Shown piece by piece: positions 49,772-59,019 of a stretch of 64,000 bases of DNA. The position numbers and the translations under genes were made by a program. The stretch is from Novosphingobium resinovorum (lineage in GTDB: Bacteria; Pseudomonadota; Alphaproteobacteria; Sphingomonadales; Sphingomonadaceae), in the NCBI RefSeq assembly GCF_027922145.1, contig NZ_BSFC01000019.1:132579-196578 (forward strand). Direction: 5' to 3'. The notes under the pieces are model-generated. The model was not told the origin of the DNA. It searched no databases and worked only from the letters and a program-made list of their open reading frames with translations. The first letter of the stretch is position 1. Every line of letters starts with the position of its first letter.

Positions 49772-51087
49772 CGGGTCAGCGTCCTTTCGAGCGCGTGGAG
49801 ATCGCGCGCGGCCTTGAGGAGATCGTACGAACGCGCAGCCGCGCGGAGGCGGGCAGCGATCACGGAAAAGGGTTCTGCATCATGCCCGCGCGCAGCAAGC
49901 GCCCGGTCGATGGCGGCGTCGGTATGCTCGGCATCACCGCCGCGCGGCAGGGCCAGCGCCGTGACCAGCCGTTCCTGCGCGCGGTCGGCGTAAGGCGGGC
50001 CGAGGAGATGGAAGCGGCGCGTACGGCGCACGAGCCCGGCGGCATTGCTCACCAGCGCGCGCTTGCCGAAGGCGATGGCGCGCTCGGGCACCAGCGGCGG
50101 CCCGAAGCGCAGGAACGCGCGCCAGCCCACCGCCACCGCCGCCAGCAACAGGCACAGTGTCGCGGCAAGGAACGGTGGTGTGAAGGCGAGCGTCAGCAGG
50201 TTCTGCGCATGGCCGTAGCCCGGCAGGGTCATGTCGAACACGACAGCGCCGCCCGGCTCGATCCCGGTGGCGCGCACCAACACCTCGGCCAGCTGCGCGC
50301 TCTCGATCCGGGCCATCCCGTAATTGTCGAGCAAGTCCGGCTCGAAGACCATGACCAACGGGTAACGCCCTTCGTCGTAGTCCTCGCCCTCGTTATAGTG
50401 CTGGCCGTCCTGCGCCACCGCGTCGAGGCCGTCGTAGCGGCCACCGTCGTCCATGAAGCCCGCCAGTACCAGCTTGCCATCGCGGCTGAGGACCAGCGGC
50501 ACCAGCCCTTCGCCCTTGCCCGCCTGCACGGTGCCGGTCGGCAGTGTCCCGGAAATCCCGTCGGCCCGCCAGCCCGCCTGCGCTTTGGGCACCGTCTCGT
50601 CGCTCAGCGTCAGTTCGTCGAGGAAGCCCGGCCAGTCCAGCGTGCTTTCGCCGCCGAGGCGCACCCAGCCTTTCTTCGCCTTGTCGCGCTGTTCGCGGAT
50701 CGGCGGCATCGGCTGCCACTTGGGCGCGATCACCAGCGTCGGCCCGATCGAGCGCCGAGCGCTGACGATCTTGTCGATCTCCTTGCCCTTGATGATCGCG
50801 GGCGGGGTGAGCACCAGAAGTCCCGGCCTTTTGAGTGCCGCGGGATTGCGCGTCGCCTCGACCGCGAAGCCGCGCCGTTCGAGGTAGTCGGCCATCGCCG
50901 CATAGCCGTTGAGGCCCTTGCCCTCCGCATGCGCCTTGCCGTCGTTGGCGGTGCCCATGCCGATGCCGGTGCCGATCATCCACAGCAGCGCCACGAACAG
51001 CAGCGCGCCGAGCACCACCATCGCCAGCACCGCCCAGAGCGAGAACGGATTGGCGCCGACTGCTACGCCTTTCGTCTTCACGTTCAT
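49768..51087 (-). CDS. DUF4350 domain membrane protein
   Basis: A 439-residue protein with a transmembrane helix near residues 18-40 ([20 protein letters not shown]), a DUF4350 domain ([20 protein letters not shown] then [19 protein letters not shown]), and a second membrane segment near 295-315 ([20 protein letters not shown]). A cytoplasmic tail follows. The DUF4350 domain has an actin/GATase-like predicted fold of unknown role. It is second in the operon and overlaps the flanking genes by 4 bp. Confidence 0.85.
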   Translation of the reverse strand: MNVKTKGVAVGANPFSLWAVLAMVVLGALLFVALLWMIGTGIGMGTANDGKAHAEGKGLNGYAAMADYLERRGFAVEATRNPAALKRPGLLVLTPPAIIKGKEIDKIVSARRSIGPTLVIAPKWQPMPPIREQRDKAKKGWVRLGGESTLDWPGFLDELTLSDETVPKAQAGWRADGISGTLPTGTVQAGKGEGLVPLVLSRDGKLVLAGFMDDGGRYDGLDAVAQDGQHYNEGEDYDEGRYPLVMVFEPDLLDNYGMARIESAQLAEVLVRATGIEPGGAVVFDMTLPGYGHAQNLLTLAFTPPFLAATLCLLLAAVAVGWRAFLRFGPPLVPERAIAFGKRALVSNAAGLVRRTRRFHLLGPPYADRAQERLVTALALPRGGDAEHTDAAIDRALAARGHDAEPFSVIAARLRAAARSYDLLKAARDLHALERTLTR

Positions 51088-51785
51088 GCCCGAAGCTCGA
51101 CTTGCGCGAACTGCGCATAGGCGGTGCGGGCGGCGGTCCAGTCCTGCGCGTCGAGGTCGCGGAGCGCGAACAGCGCCCGCTCGACCCGCCCGGCGATCAC
51201 GGCGAAGGCGCTGCGGCCGCTCTCGGGCAGCATCGGCAGCACGGCGATCTCGCGCGCGGTGCTGGCGGGATGGAGCCAGTCGGGCCGCGCGTCGGAAATT
51301 TGGCGCACGCTACGCCGGAGCAGCAGATGCGCAGCCTCTCCATAGCGGCCCTGCCCGGCAAGATTGTCGGCGTCCTCCAGCAGCGCCACCGCCTCGGCCT
51401 GCGTCGGAGTCCAGTGGACCTCCTCCAGCTTCGGACGGCGGCTGCGCCAGGCATCGAGGCTCGGTTCGATCAGCAGGCGCCAAAGGATGAACAGCGCCAG
51501 CGCCGCCGCTCCAGCGATGAGAATCCACTGGAACACCGGCCACGACATGCCGAGCAGCTTGCCGATCGGCGCGAAGATCGCCTCCAGCAACCGGCCGAGC
51601 GCCTTGAGCCATTCGGGAATGTCGGTGGGGGGAACTGACTTGGGATCTGGGAGCGGCGTGAATTGGATGTCAGCCGCGTCACGCACGGCCTTCCAGTCCC
51701 GCGCCGCGTCTGCGGCCGAACCCGCTTCAGTGCCCCCGCCAATCGTCACGCCCGGCACGATTGCATGGCAGGAAGTGCGGCGCAA
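51084..51785 (-). CDS. DUF4129 domain membrane protein
   Basis: A 233-residue protein. A periplasmic N-terminal part (AARDWKAVRDAADIQFTPLP) leads to a transmembrane helix (about 95-120, VFQWILIAGAAALALFILWR), then the DUF4129 domain (HWTPTQAEAVALLEDADNLA, GRYGEAAHLLLRRSVRQISD, then TAREIAVLPML). DUF4129 often terminates transglutaminase-like membrane proteins. It is first in the operon. The start is uncertain: the open frame begins at a TTG (51785) without a good Shine-Dalgarno, and the expected signal sequence is not clear. Confidence 0.78.
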   Translation of the reverse strand: MRRTSCHAIVPGVTIGGGTEAGSAADAARDWKAVRDAADIQFTPLPDPKSVPPTDIPEWLKALGRLLEAIFAPIGKLLGMSWPVFQWILIAGAAALALFILWRLLIEPSLDAWRSRRPKLEEVHWTPTQAEAVALLEDADNLAGQGRYGEAAHLLLRRSVRQISDARPDWLHPASTAREIAVLPMLPESGRSAFAVIAGRVERALFALRDLDAQDWTAARTAYAQFAQVELRA

Positions 51786-51840
51786 GCGATTGAACTGATT
51801 GTCATCGGCACCGAACCTGTCCTCGGTTACGGCGAAAGAA

Positions 51841-52740
51841 TCAGCCCCGCTTGCGCGCCTGCTCGTACGTCCCCAGCGGGCGCACGTATTTGCAGTGGAA
51901 CGCCAGCTCCTGCAGCGCCGAATCGATGCGCGCCTCGCCGGGGGCGCCTTCGATGTCGGCGTAGAAGGTCGTCGCCGCGAAGCTGGCGCCGATCTGGTAG
52001 CTCTCCAGTTTGGTCATGTTGACGCCGTTGGTCGCGAAACCGCCCAGCGCCTTGTAGAGCGCCGCCGCGATGTTCTTCACCTCGAAGATGAAGGTCGTCA
52101 TCGCCTGCGTGCCCTTGAGGTCGAACGGGTCGAGCGGTTCGCGCGCCAGCACCACGAAGCGGGTGGTGTTATCCGAGGCGTCCTCCACGCGGTCCTCGAC
52201 GATGTCGAGCCCGTAGAGTTCGGCCGCCAGCCGGGGTGCGATGGCGCAGGCGTCGGGGTCGCCCTGCTCGCGCACCAGTGCCGCAGCGCCCGCGGTGTCG
52301 GCATAGGCCATCGGCACGATGCCCCGCTCGCGCAAGTAATGGCGTGACTGGCCGAGCGCCTGCGGATGGCTATAGGCCGCCGAAAACGGGCCTTTCACGC
52401 CGGGCAGCGCCATCAGTGCGTGGCTGATCGGGGTGAAATGCTCGCCCACGATCGACAACCCGCTTTCGGGCAGCAGGAAGTGGATGTCGGCTACGCGGCC
52501 GTGCTGCGAATTCTCGATCGGGATGATCGCGCGGTCGGCCCGGCCCTCCTTCACCGCGTCCAGCGCATCCTCGAACGAGAAGCACGGCAGCGGCAGGCAA
52601 TCGGCGTCGTATTCGAGCGCGGCACGGTGGCCGTTACAGCCGGGAGCGCCCTGAAACGCGACGGCGCGCACCGGCTGTACCTGGGCGGCGGCTTCCATCT
52701 CGGCGACGAGGGCGATGGCGGGCTGGGGATAAGCATGCAT
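51841..52740 (-). CDS. pheA: Prephenate dehydratase
   Basis: A 299-residue monofunctional prephenate dehydratase, making phenylpyruvate for phenylalanine. The catalytic domain (about 25-205) has VAFQGAPGCNGHRAA at its start, PIENSQHGRVADIHFLL, and the signature DNTTRFVVLAR holding the conserved T-R-F. A C-terminal ACT domain (about 215-295, TTFIFEVKNIAAALYKALGG, then TKLESYQIG) binds phenylalanine for feedback control. There is no chorismate mutase domain. ATG 52740 is chosen; the long open frame upstream is antisense to cycM. It is divergent from cycM. Confidence 0.95.
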   Translation of the reverse strand: MHAYPQPAIALVAEMEAAAQVQPVRAVAFQGAPGCNGHRAALEYDADCLPLPCFSFEDALDAVKEGRADRAIIPIENSQHGRVADIHFLLPESGLSIVGEHFTPISHALMALPGVKGPFSAAYSHPQALGQSRHYLRERGIVPMAYADTAGAAALVREQGDPDACAIAPRLAAELYGLDIVEDRVEDASDNTTRFVVLAREPLDPFDLKGTQAMTTFIFEVKNIAAALYKALGGFATNGVNMTKLESYQIGASFAATTFYADIEGAPGEARIDSALQELAFHCKYVRPLGTYEQARKRG

Positions 52741-52875
52741 GACGTGCGCGCGATTAGGCGGCGCGGCGAACAAGCGCAATGGCCGAATTCCGTATCGGCA
52801 CTTGCGCTGGATCAAGGCGGACATTAATGGCCGAAGCCAACAGGATGAGTGAATAATCACCGCGGGGCATGCTGA

Positions 52876-53487
52876 ATGGACGATCGTTTCAATACTATCG
52901 CCGGTTGGACTCTTTTTTCGGGCATCGTCGGCCTGGGACTGACGATCGCCAGTTCGATGTATTTTCAGGCTGACAAGCATCACGCGCCGGAGACTGCGGG
53001 TTATGCTGTCGAAGGCGTGGCCGAGGAAGGCGCGGGCGGCGGCGATCCGCCGATCGCGACGCTCCTCGCCGCCGCCGACGTGGCCAAGGGCGAGGCGACT
53101 TTCGCCAAGTGCACCTCGTGCCACACGATCAATGCAGGCGGCGCCAACGGCATTGGCCCGAACCTCCACGGCGTGGTGGGTGAGGCGATCGGCCAGGGCG
53201 TCGGTGGCTTCGCGTTCTCCGATGCGCTCAAGAGCAAGGGCGGCAACTGGTCGTTCGACAGCCTGAACGACTGGCTCAAGAGCCCCAAGGCCTTCGCGCC
53301 CGGCACCAAGATGACCTTCGCCGGTCTGTCCAAGCCGGAAGACCGCGCCAACGTCATCGCCTATCTGAATTCGCAAGGCTCGAACCTGCCGCTGCCCGCT
53401 GCCGAAGCGGCTCCTGCGGCTGACGCTGCTGCCGCGCCCGCCGAGGCTGAGGCAGCGCCCGAAGCCTCCGAAGCGGCGGCGCAATAA
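52876..53487 (+). CDS. cycM: Membrane-anchored cytochrome c (CycM-like)
   Basis: A 203-residue cytochrome with an uncleaved N-terminal anchor (residues 8-29, IAGWTLFSGIVGLGLTIASS), a haem domain (about 65-170) with C79-T-S-C82-H83 in AKCTSCHTINAGGANGIGPN, and the axial Met in PGTKMTFAGL. A 35-residue Ala/Glu/Pro tail follows. CycM-type proteins carry electrons from the bc1 complex to cytochrome oxidase while tethered to the inner membrane. It is divergent from pheA and followed by a strong hairpin. Confidence 0.9.
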   Translation: MDDRFNTIAGWTLFSGIVGLGLTIASSMYFQADKHHAPETAGYAVEGVAEEGAGGGDPPIATLLAAADVAKGEATFAKCTSCHTINAGGANGIGPNLHGVVGEAIGQGVGGFAFSDALKSKGGNWSFDSLNDWLKSPKAFAPGTKMTFAGLSKPEDRANVIAYLNSQGSNLPLPAAEAAPAADAAAAPAEAEAAPEASEAAAQ

Positions 53488-53518
53488 CCCGATCCGGCGC
53501 CTTTAAGGGATCGCCGGT

Positions 53519-53566
53519 TGAAAACGGTCCGCTAGCGCCGCCGAGTCGCTAGCGGGCCGTTTTCGT
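53519..53566 (+). terminator. Intrinsic terminator of cycM
   Basis: AAAACGG-T-CCGCTAGCG (53521-53537) pairs with CGCTAGCGG-G-CCGTTTT (53547-53563), a 16-bp near-perfect stem with one mismatch, with A- and T-runs on both sides. Confidence 0.88.
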
Positions 53567-53599
53567 CTTTACGAGACACGTTCGGCGCGACCCTGCAAA

Positions 53600-53772
53600 C
53601 CACGCCCGTCATCCCAGCGCAGGCTGGGACCCTTCGACAACCTCAAGGGGGAGCGGCGGTGGCGCAAATCTCCTAAGGCTGCTCAGGCTGAGCCTGTCGA
53701 AGCCCGATGAGCATAGCGCCGACCTTTGCGCCACCAAAAAACCGTCATTCCCGCGAAAGCGGAAGTGACGGG
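53600..53772. repeat. Cluster of three dispersed intergenic repeats
   Basis: In order: CGTCATCCCAGCGCAGGCTG (about 53608), a CTGCTCAGGCTGAGCCTGTC copy of the CTTCGACA family (about 53680), and CGTCATTCCCGCGAAAGCGG (about 53743). Two repeat families are thus stacked within 170 bp. Confidence 0.65.
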
Positions 53773-54235
53773 GTTGCGCGTGCAGCACATACGACTTTTC
53801 CCGCTGGCGAGTGCGGGCCGTTACGGCGGGGGAAAGTCAACGCATCCGAAGCGAACATCGGGTCGGCGTCGGGAGCGTCCTCACCGGGACGCGGGGTTTT
53901 GTTTTCCGTGAAGCTCTGGCGGGCGGCCGGGTAACTCACGGTGCAGCCCGGCTCGACCTCTATTCCATCGGAAAGTTCCATGCGGCCGTCGTTAGGGTTC
54001 GCATCGTTATCGGCCGAAGGCTATCCGGGATGGCCGTCCCAAGTCCTGCCGTGTGTCGCAGGAACGTATGGGCGTTTCCGGTAGCGCAGAGACAGTCCGG
54101 GTCTTCGATGGACACGTGGTTTGCGTGATCACGGCTGAAACCGCATCCCGGCCATGACGACGACCCGATACACTGAAAGCGGCTTGTAAATCGCCGCCCG
54201 GATGCTGGGCCATATAACCCAAACGGTTATAACGG
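53773..54235. other. 463 bp without a supportable gene
   Basis: Between the repeat cluster and the end of rlmE. A minus-strand frame (53745-53981) starting MELSDGIEVEPGCTV has acceptable composition but runs into the repeat cluster, lacks a ribosome-binding site and resembles no family. The interval ends with AACCCAAACGGTTATAACGG, an AT-richer patch next to rlmE. I see no RNA gene. Confidence 0.4.
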
Positions 54236-54916
54236 TTAATTCTCGGTTACTTCACCGCGCCCCTTGAAGCCCTTGGCGATGACATACCACTCGGACGAAT
54301 CCTTGCGGCTGGCAGGCGGCTTGGCGTGTTTGACGCTGGTGAAGTGCTTCTTGAGCAGCGCCAGAAGCTGCGTATCGGTCCCTCCCGCCAAAACCTTGGC
54401 GAGGAAAGTCCCGCCGGGTGCCAGGTACTGGATGGCGAAGTCCGCCGCCGTCTCGACCAGGCCCATGGTGCGCAGATGGTCGGTCTGCTTGTGGCCCACG
54501 GTGTTCGCCGCCATGTCCGACAACACGAGGTCCGGCGCCCCCTCCAGCGCCGCATCGAGCGCCGCCGGGGCCGCATCCGCCATGAAATCCATCTCGAAGA
54601 TGGTGACACCCTCAATGGGGTCGGTGGGCAGGAGGTCGATGCCGACGATCTTCGCCTTGGGCCGCTTCAGGCGCAGCACCTGGCTCCACCCTCCCGGTGC
54701 GATACCGAGATCGACGGCGCGCTCCACGCCCTTGAACAGCTCGAATTTCTCGTCGAGTTCGAGCAGTTTATAAGCGGCGCGGCTGCGATAGCCGTCGGCC
54801 TTGGCCTTCTTGACGTAAGGGTCGTTGAGCTGACGCGTCAGCCAGCGCGCCGAACTGGTCGAACGCTTCTTGGCGGTCTTGAGTCGCTCGCCCGGATCGC
54901 GGCCGGAGCGGCTCAT
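54236..54916 (-). CDS. rlmE: 23S rRNA (uridine-2'-O-)-methyltransferase RlmE (FtsJ)
   Basis: A 226-residue Rossmann-fold methyltransferase that methylates U2552 in the 23S rRNA A-loop during large-subunit maturation. The catalytic K-D-K-E tetrad is complete: K50 (RAAYK), D134 (LVLSDMA), K174 (TFLAKVL), E209 (DSSEWYVIA). The SAM-binding loop is VDLGIAPGGWSQV. A basic N-terminal 25 residues is typical of alphaproteobacterial forms. It overlaps the ppx/gppA gene by 4 bp (ATGA), so the two are coupled. Confidence 0.96.
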   Translation of the reverse strand: MSRSGRDPGERLKTAKKRSTSSARWLTRQLNDPYVKKAKADGYRSRAAYKLLELDEKFELFKGVERAVDLGIAPGGWSQVLRLKRPKAKIVGIDLLPTDPIEGVTIFEMDFMADAAPAALDAALEGAPDLVLSDMAANTVGHKQTDHLRTMGLVETAADFAIQYLAPGGTFLAKVLAGGTDTQLLALLKKHFTSVKHAKPPASRKDSSEWYVIAKGFKGRGEVTEN

Positions 54917-56283
54917 CGGGCGTGGACTGCGTTGCGAATGGTGTCGGTCATGTTTCGTATTCCAGATGCCGGACCCGGCGAGTGCGAGGCGATGAGGCTG
55001 CGCAGGATGCCTTCGCGGATGCCGCGGTCGGCAACCCCGAGCCGCGCGGCGGGCCAGAGGTCGAGGATGGCTTCGAGGATGGCACAGCCGGCAACCACGA
55101 GGTCTGCCCGCTCGCGTCCGATGCAGTTGAGTTCGCGCCGCTCCTCGATCGCCATGGAGGACAGGCGCGTGCTGATCCCGCGCATCGATTCGGCGGGCAC
55201 GATCAGTCCATCGACCATGCGCCGGTCGTATTGCGGCAGTTCGAGATGCAGGCTGGCGAGCGTGGTGACGGTGCCGCTGGTTCCAAGCAGGCGCAGCGGC
55301 CCTTCCTGGCTGGCGCTCTCCCGCGCCGGGCCGACGCGCTTGGAAAAAGCGGAGAAGCTCTCCGCCACCAGGCTATGCATGTGGCGATACCGCTCGAGGC
55401 GTTCGGCCTGCGTCGTGCCTTCCGGCCCGCAGCTTTCGGTGAGCGAGACGACGCCCCACGGCACGCTCTGCCAGTCGAGGATGCGCGGCACGGTTCCGGT
55501 ACTCTCGATCAGCACCAGTTCGGTCGAGCCGCCGCCGATATCGAAGATCATCGCCGGGCCGAAGCCGTCCTCCAGCAGGACGTGGCAGCCCAGCACGGCC
55601 AGACGTGCCTCTTCCCGGGCGGAGATGATGTCGAGCTGGATGCCGGTTTCCTGCCGCACGCGCTCGATGAACTCCGGCCCGTTGGTGGCGCGCCGGCACG
55701 CCTCCGTGGCGACCGAGCGCGCGAGATAGACGTTCCGGCGCACCAGCTTGTCCGCGCAGACCCTCAGCGCCGCGAGAGTACGCTCCATCGCCGCGTCGGA
55801 CAGGCGCGCGGACTGCGCGATGCCCTCCCCCAGCCGGACGACGCGGCTGAAGGCGTCGATCACCGTGAAGTTCTCGCCCGAGGGCCGCGCGATGAGCAGG
55901 CGGCAATTGTTGGTGCCGAGGTCGATCGCGGCATAAGCCTGTCGCCCGCCCGCCGACAGCAGCGACGGGACAGTGCCCACCCGCGCCGCGCCCATCTGCC
56001 GATCGGGACTGGCCGGTTGCGTAGGCGCCTTGGCGGGCGATGCAGCTGTGTCTTCTACGCGCGGCGCCTTGCCTGCCTCGGACTTGACGGCGCTGCCCGA
56101 CGGGCGCGCCTTCCCCTTGGCTTTTGTGCTGGAGAGCTGAGGGCTGGCAGAGGCTTTTGGAGGCGCCTTAGCCCCCGCCTTCGCCTTGCCCCTTCTGCCC
56201 TTGCGCCGCCGCGACGGACGACCCGTCGCCTCGGCTGTTCCCGGCACTTCGACTTTGGCAACCGGCGGATCGTGGTCCGCCAT
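54913..56283 (-). CDS. Exopolyphosphatase/GppA-family phosphatase with basic N-terminal extension
   Basis: A 456-residue Ppx/GppA protein that degrades polyphosphate or pppGpp. The ASKHA phosphate-1 motif AIDLGTNNCRLL starts at residue 119, and the phosphate-2 loop is FDIGGGSTELVLIE. The catalytic Glu lies in the ATEACRRATNG/ISAREEARL region. The first 115 residues are a Lys/Arg/Ala/Pro-rich, probably disordered stretch (RPSRRRKGRRGKAKAGAKAP) not found in classical GppA, perhaps for RNA, DNA or polyphosphate contact. The start at ATG 56283 is favoured; the open frame begins at 56412. Ppx and GppA cannot be separated by eye. Confidence 0.9.
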   Translation of the reverse strand: MADHDPPVAKVEVPGTAEATGRPSRRRKGRRGKAKAGAKAPPKASASPQLSSTKAKGKARPSGSAVKSEAGKAPRVEDTAASPAKAPTQPASPDRQMGAARVGTVPSLLSAGGRQAYAAIDLGTNNCRLLIARPSGENFTVIDAFSRVVRLGEGIAQSARLSDAAMERTLAALRVCADKLVRRNVYLARSVATEACRRATNGPEFIERVRQETGIQLDIISAREEARLAVLGCHVLLEDGFGPAMIFDIGGGSTELVLIESTGTVPRILDWQSVPWGVVSLTESCGPEGTTQAERLERYRHMHSLVAESFSAFSKRVGPARESASQEGPLRLLGTSGTVTTLASLHLELPQYDRRMVDGLIVPAESMRGISTRLSSMAIEERRELNCIGRERADLVVAGCAILEAILDLWPAARLGVADRGIREGILRSLIASHSPGPASGIRNMTDTIRNAVHAR

Positions 56284-56438
56284 AAATTCGATACTCGTTC
56301 TAATGTCTTCCCACCGATCGGGCGGGCACCTGACGCCGATGCTAACGCCCCGCGCGCCAACCGGCAAGGGCAGGGCTTTTTTTGGTGCATCTAGGCGCTT
56401 GACCCGAATCACGACCGCCGCTAGGGGGGCGCCTCCGA

Positions 56439-56512
56439 TGCCCCGTCGTCTAATGGTAAGACTACGGATTCTGATTCCGTCTATCGAGGTTCGAATCCTC
56501 GCGGGGCATCCA
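56439..56512 (+). tRNA. tRNA-Gln (anticodon CTG)
   Basis: A 74-nt cloverleaf with the CCA end encoded: acceptor stem TGCCCCG/CGGGGCA, discriminator T, D-arm TCTAATGGTAAGA, anticodon stem ACGGA/TCCGT around the loop TTCTGAT (anticodon CTG), and T-arm GAGGTTCGAATCCTC with the GTTCGAATC consensus. It reads Gln codon CAG, the main Gln codon in this high-GC genome. Confidence 0.97.
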
Positions 56513-57555
56513 AATACACATCCTTAAAGCTTTGATATTGCTTAGCTTTCCTTGCTTGCACGGGTGTGCGTTCTCTCACCAGACACCACACTTGAAACCG
56601 GATCGCCTTCGACAAGGTAGGTCGATGGTCGACGTTCGTCCGCTATCCGGACGAAGCCCTCTGTGCTTGGCTCCCCCCTCAGCTTGAGTCTTGCTGTCGC
56701 GGAGACTACCGGCGAGCCACGGATCGAGGCCCGATGGTTCGAAACTGCTCTCAAGAAGGTACGTGATGAAGCGAAGTTGCTCGGCGACAGTCGGGGTGAC
56801 GAAACGCTGCCGATATTCGTCACAACCCGGATTCTCGTTAATGGCAAGGTGCATGAGGACGTGGCACTTTATGATCTCGGCTACAGCATAGCCGGTCGCT
56901 TGCTGGACGGTCAGACCATCACTTTGCGCGGCATCTCGCTGGTGGCCCGCACCCGTGGGACTGCGGGGAGGCGCCTCCTCGATGCGCGCTGGACGGCGGC
57001 ATTGGCAATGGCAGGAAATTGAAAACACCGGGGTTTTCCGAATCGACCTGCCATTCAAGATAGGCCATGGCTGCCGTGCGACCCGAAGGGCCAGCTCCGG
57101 TTCAAGGAACAGGCCCTGATTTCTGCCGGTGGGATTGCCGAGCCTGTGAACGGGGTGATCCGCATCACCGGCGTGACCGCCGACGCGCACGGCCTCTACC
57201 GTGTGCCCGAGACGATCCTCGACCACCTGCGCCTGCCGGGAGGCATCAGATTCGAGGACGTGACCATCGCCCAGGGCAACCCCGCTTCCAACGGCGCAGC
57301 GGCACGCGACAGCCTGATCATCGACACCGGCAGCAGCGACGCCTGCGGCGCCCATCACCTTTCACCGTGATTGCTTCGCTGCGCTCGCAATGATGATAGA
57401 GAGTGGCCTGCAATCTCTCCGACAGGCGAACACACCCGTCGCCGGACATTGAACCTGACGCCTGCCTCGGGCCTCAATAGGCTACGGGTGATATCGTCAG
57501 GTGATCGGCAAGGAGACCCGAGAATGACCGAAGCTCGGCCATGCTTATGCGGTGT
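56513..57555. other. 1-kb gene-poor interval with coding-like debris downstream of tRNA-Gln
   Basis: No intact recognised gene. A plus-strand stretch (about 56700-57022) encodes TTGEPRIEARWFETALKKVR, then TLPIFVTTRILVNGKVHEDV and ALYDLGYSIAGRLLDGQTIT, ending TARWTAALAMAGN-like, with no credible start. A second stretch (about 57070-57370) encodes GQLRFKEQALISAGGIAEPV then TADAHGLYRVPETILDHLRL. Both have protein-like composition but are truncated and match no family I know. I read them as fragments of decayed genes, possibly from an element that entered at the tRNA. Confidence 0.4.
57369..57396. repeat. Half-copy of the 29-bp repeat
   Basis: GATTGCTTCGCTGCGCTCGC followed by AATGATGA matches one arm of the perfect inverted repeat at 41961-42039. 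The partner arm is missing here. Confidence 0.7.
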
Positions 57556-59019
57556 TCAGGCGCGCGCTTCTCTCGGCGTGCGCGCGGCATGATGCGCAGG
57601 CTGGCAAGCGAGGACGGCATCGGCCACCGCTTCCGGCCCGACTACTTCCGACAGCGCCGGCACCGCCATCTCCTCGAGGTCCGCTTCCGTCAGGTTGTAG
57701 CCCTTCAGCAGCAGGATGCTCAGCAGCGGGGCGAGCGCGGGGATGATCGCGAAGCAGATGCGGATCGCCATGACCGCGCCGGTGCTCTGTTGCTGTGCGG
57801 CGCCGCCGGTCGAGGCGGCGTAGCCCATCACCGACAGCGTCGTGCCCATGATCATCAGCCCCGCCGCGTTGGAGACTTTGTCGACGAAGCTCATGAACCC
57901 GGAGAACGCGCCTTCGCGGCGCAGCCCGGTGGTCACGTAATCGTAGCGCACCGCGTCGGTCAGCATCGAGGCGGCGAGCAGGACCACGCCGCTCATCATC
58001 GCGCCGATCACGGTGACCCGCGCACCCAGAACCCAGAGCGTCTCGTGCGGTCCGGCGAAGACCCAACTCAGGACGGCGAGGCCGTAGAGGCCGAGCGCGG
58101 CGACATAGGTGTTCTTCTTGTCGAAGCGCTTGGACAGGCGCAGCCAGACCGGCACGGCCAGAATGTTGCCCGCAGTCAGGAACACGTAGAACAGCCCCAG
58201 CCACGCATCGGTGCGCTGCAGGACGTAGCGTGTGAAGTAGGCGTTGGAGACGCTGGCGGTGGCCACGCCGATCATGAAGATCACGTGAACGAAGACCATG
58301 ATGCGGAACGGCCGGTTGCGCGAGGCGACCTTCAACTGGTCTACGAAGCGGCCGGGATGCCTGGCCTCGTTCACCGTCGCGCGGGCCGAACGCAGCATCG
58401 GGATGGTGACGATGCACAGCGCGAACACGATGCCGCCCATGACCCAGCCCATCGCCGCGTGCCCGCCGCGCCCCGCGCCCCACGCTTGCAGCAGCCACGG
58501 CGGCACCGAGGAGCCCAGCACCTGACCCACGAAGCCGCCGTAGGTACGGTAGGCAAGGATGGTCGAGCGGGCGTGGTAGCCGTCGCAGACCTCGACGATC
58601 ATCGCCGATGCGGGCACGGAATAGAGCGAATAGGCCGTCCCGTGCAGCGCCAGCATGAAACCGACGTAGATCAGCAGCAGCACCCCGTTGCCGATGTCGG
58701 GCACCGCGAACATGCCGACGATCGCCACCGGCATCGTCACCGAGGCGAGCAGCAGGTAGGGCAGGCGGCGGCCCCAGCGGCTCTTGGTATTGTCGCTGAG
58801 GTAACCCGCGAAGGGGTCGACGAAGCCGTCATAGATCTTCACCACCGCGAAGAGGGCGGCGGCGATTCCGGCCGAGATCGCCAGGTTGTCGGTCAGGAAG
58901 CGCAGCACCAGCACGGCGACGATCTGGCCCGCCGCGTTCATCGCCGCCGCCCCGATCGCGAAGGCGAGAATGACGGTTTTTCCGGTATCGAGAGCGGATG
59001 GATCGCTGCTGCGCGCCAT
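57556..59019 (-). CDS. GPH-type sugar:cation symporter (MFS_2)
   Basis: A 487-residue, 12-helix transporter of the glycoside-pentoside-hexuronide (MelB-like) family. KIYDGFVDPFAGYLSDNTKS then RWGRRLPYLLL is the family signature, with the cation-site Asp residues in helix 2 and the basic RWGRRxP loop. It imports a sugar or glycoside with Na+ or H+. A C-terminal His/Ala-rich tail (CQPAHHAARTPREARA) is unusual. It is divergent from a LysR-type gene, the likely regulator. Exact sugar unknown. Confidence 0.9.
   Translation of the reverse strand: MARSSDPSALDTGKTVILAFAIGAAAMNAAGQIVAVLVLRFLTDNLAISAGIAAALFAVVKIYDGFVDPFAGYLSDNTKSRWGRRLPYLLLASVTMPVAIVGMFAVPDIGNGVLLLIYVGFMLALHGTAYSLYSVPASAMIVEVCDGYHARSTILAYRTYGGFVGQVLGSSVPPWLLQAWGAGRGGHAAMGWVMGGIVFALCIVTIPMLRSARATVNEARHPGRFVDQLKVASRNRPFRIMVFVHVIFMIGVATASVSNAYFTRYVLQRTDAWLGLFYVFLTAGNILAVPVWLRLSKRFDKKNTYVAALGLYGLAVLSWVFAGPHETLWVLGARVTVIGAMMSGVVLLAASMLTDAVRYDYVTTGLRREGAFSGFMSFVDKVSNAAGLMIMGTTLSVMGYAASTGGAAQQQSTGAVMAIRICFAIIPALAPLLSILLLKGYNLTEADLEEMAVPALSEVVGPEAVADAVLACQPAHHAARTPREARA

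Noticed and set aside
52741..53484. N-terminal extension of prephenate dehydratase
   Set aside because: It is antisense to cycM; the catalytic domain starts just after 52740.
53745..53981. 78-codon minus-strand frame starting MELSDGIEVEPG
   Set aside because: Ends inside a dispersed repeat, lacks a Shine-Dalgarno sequence; cannot be supported.
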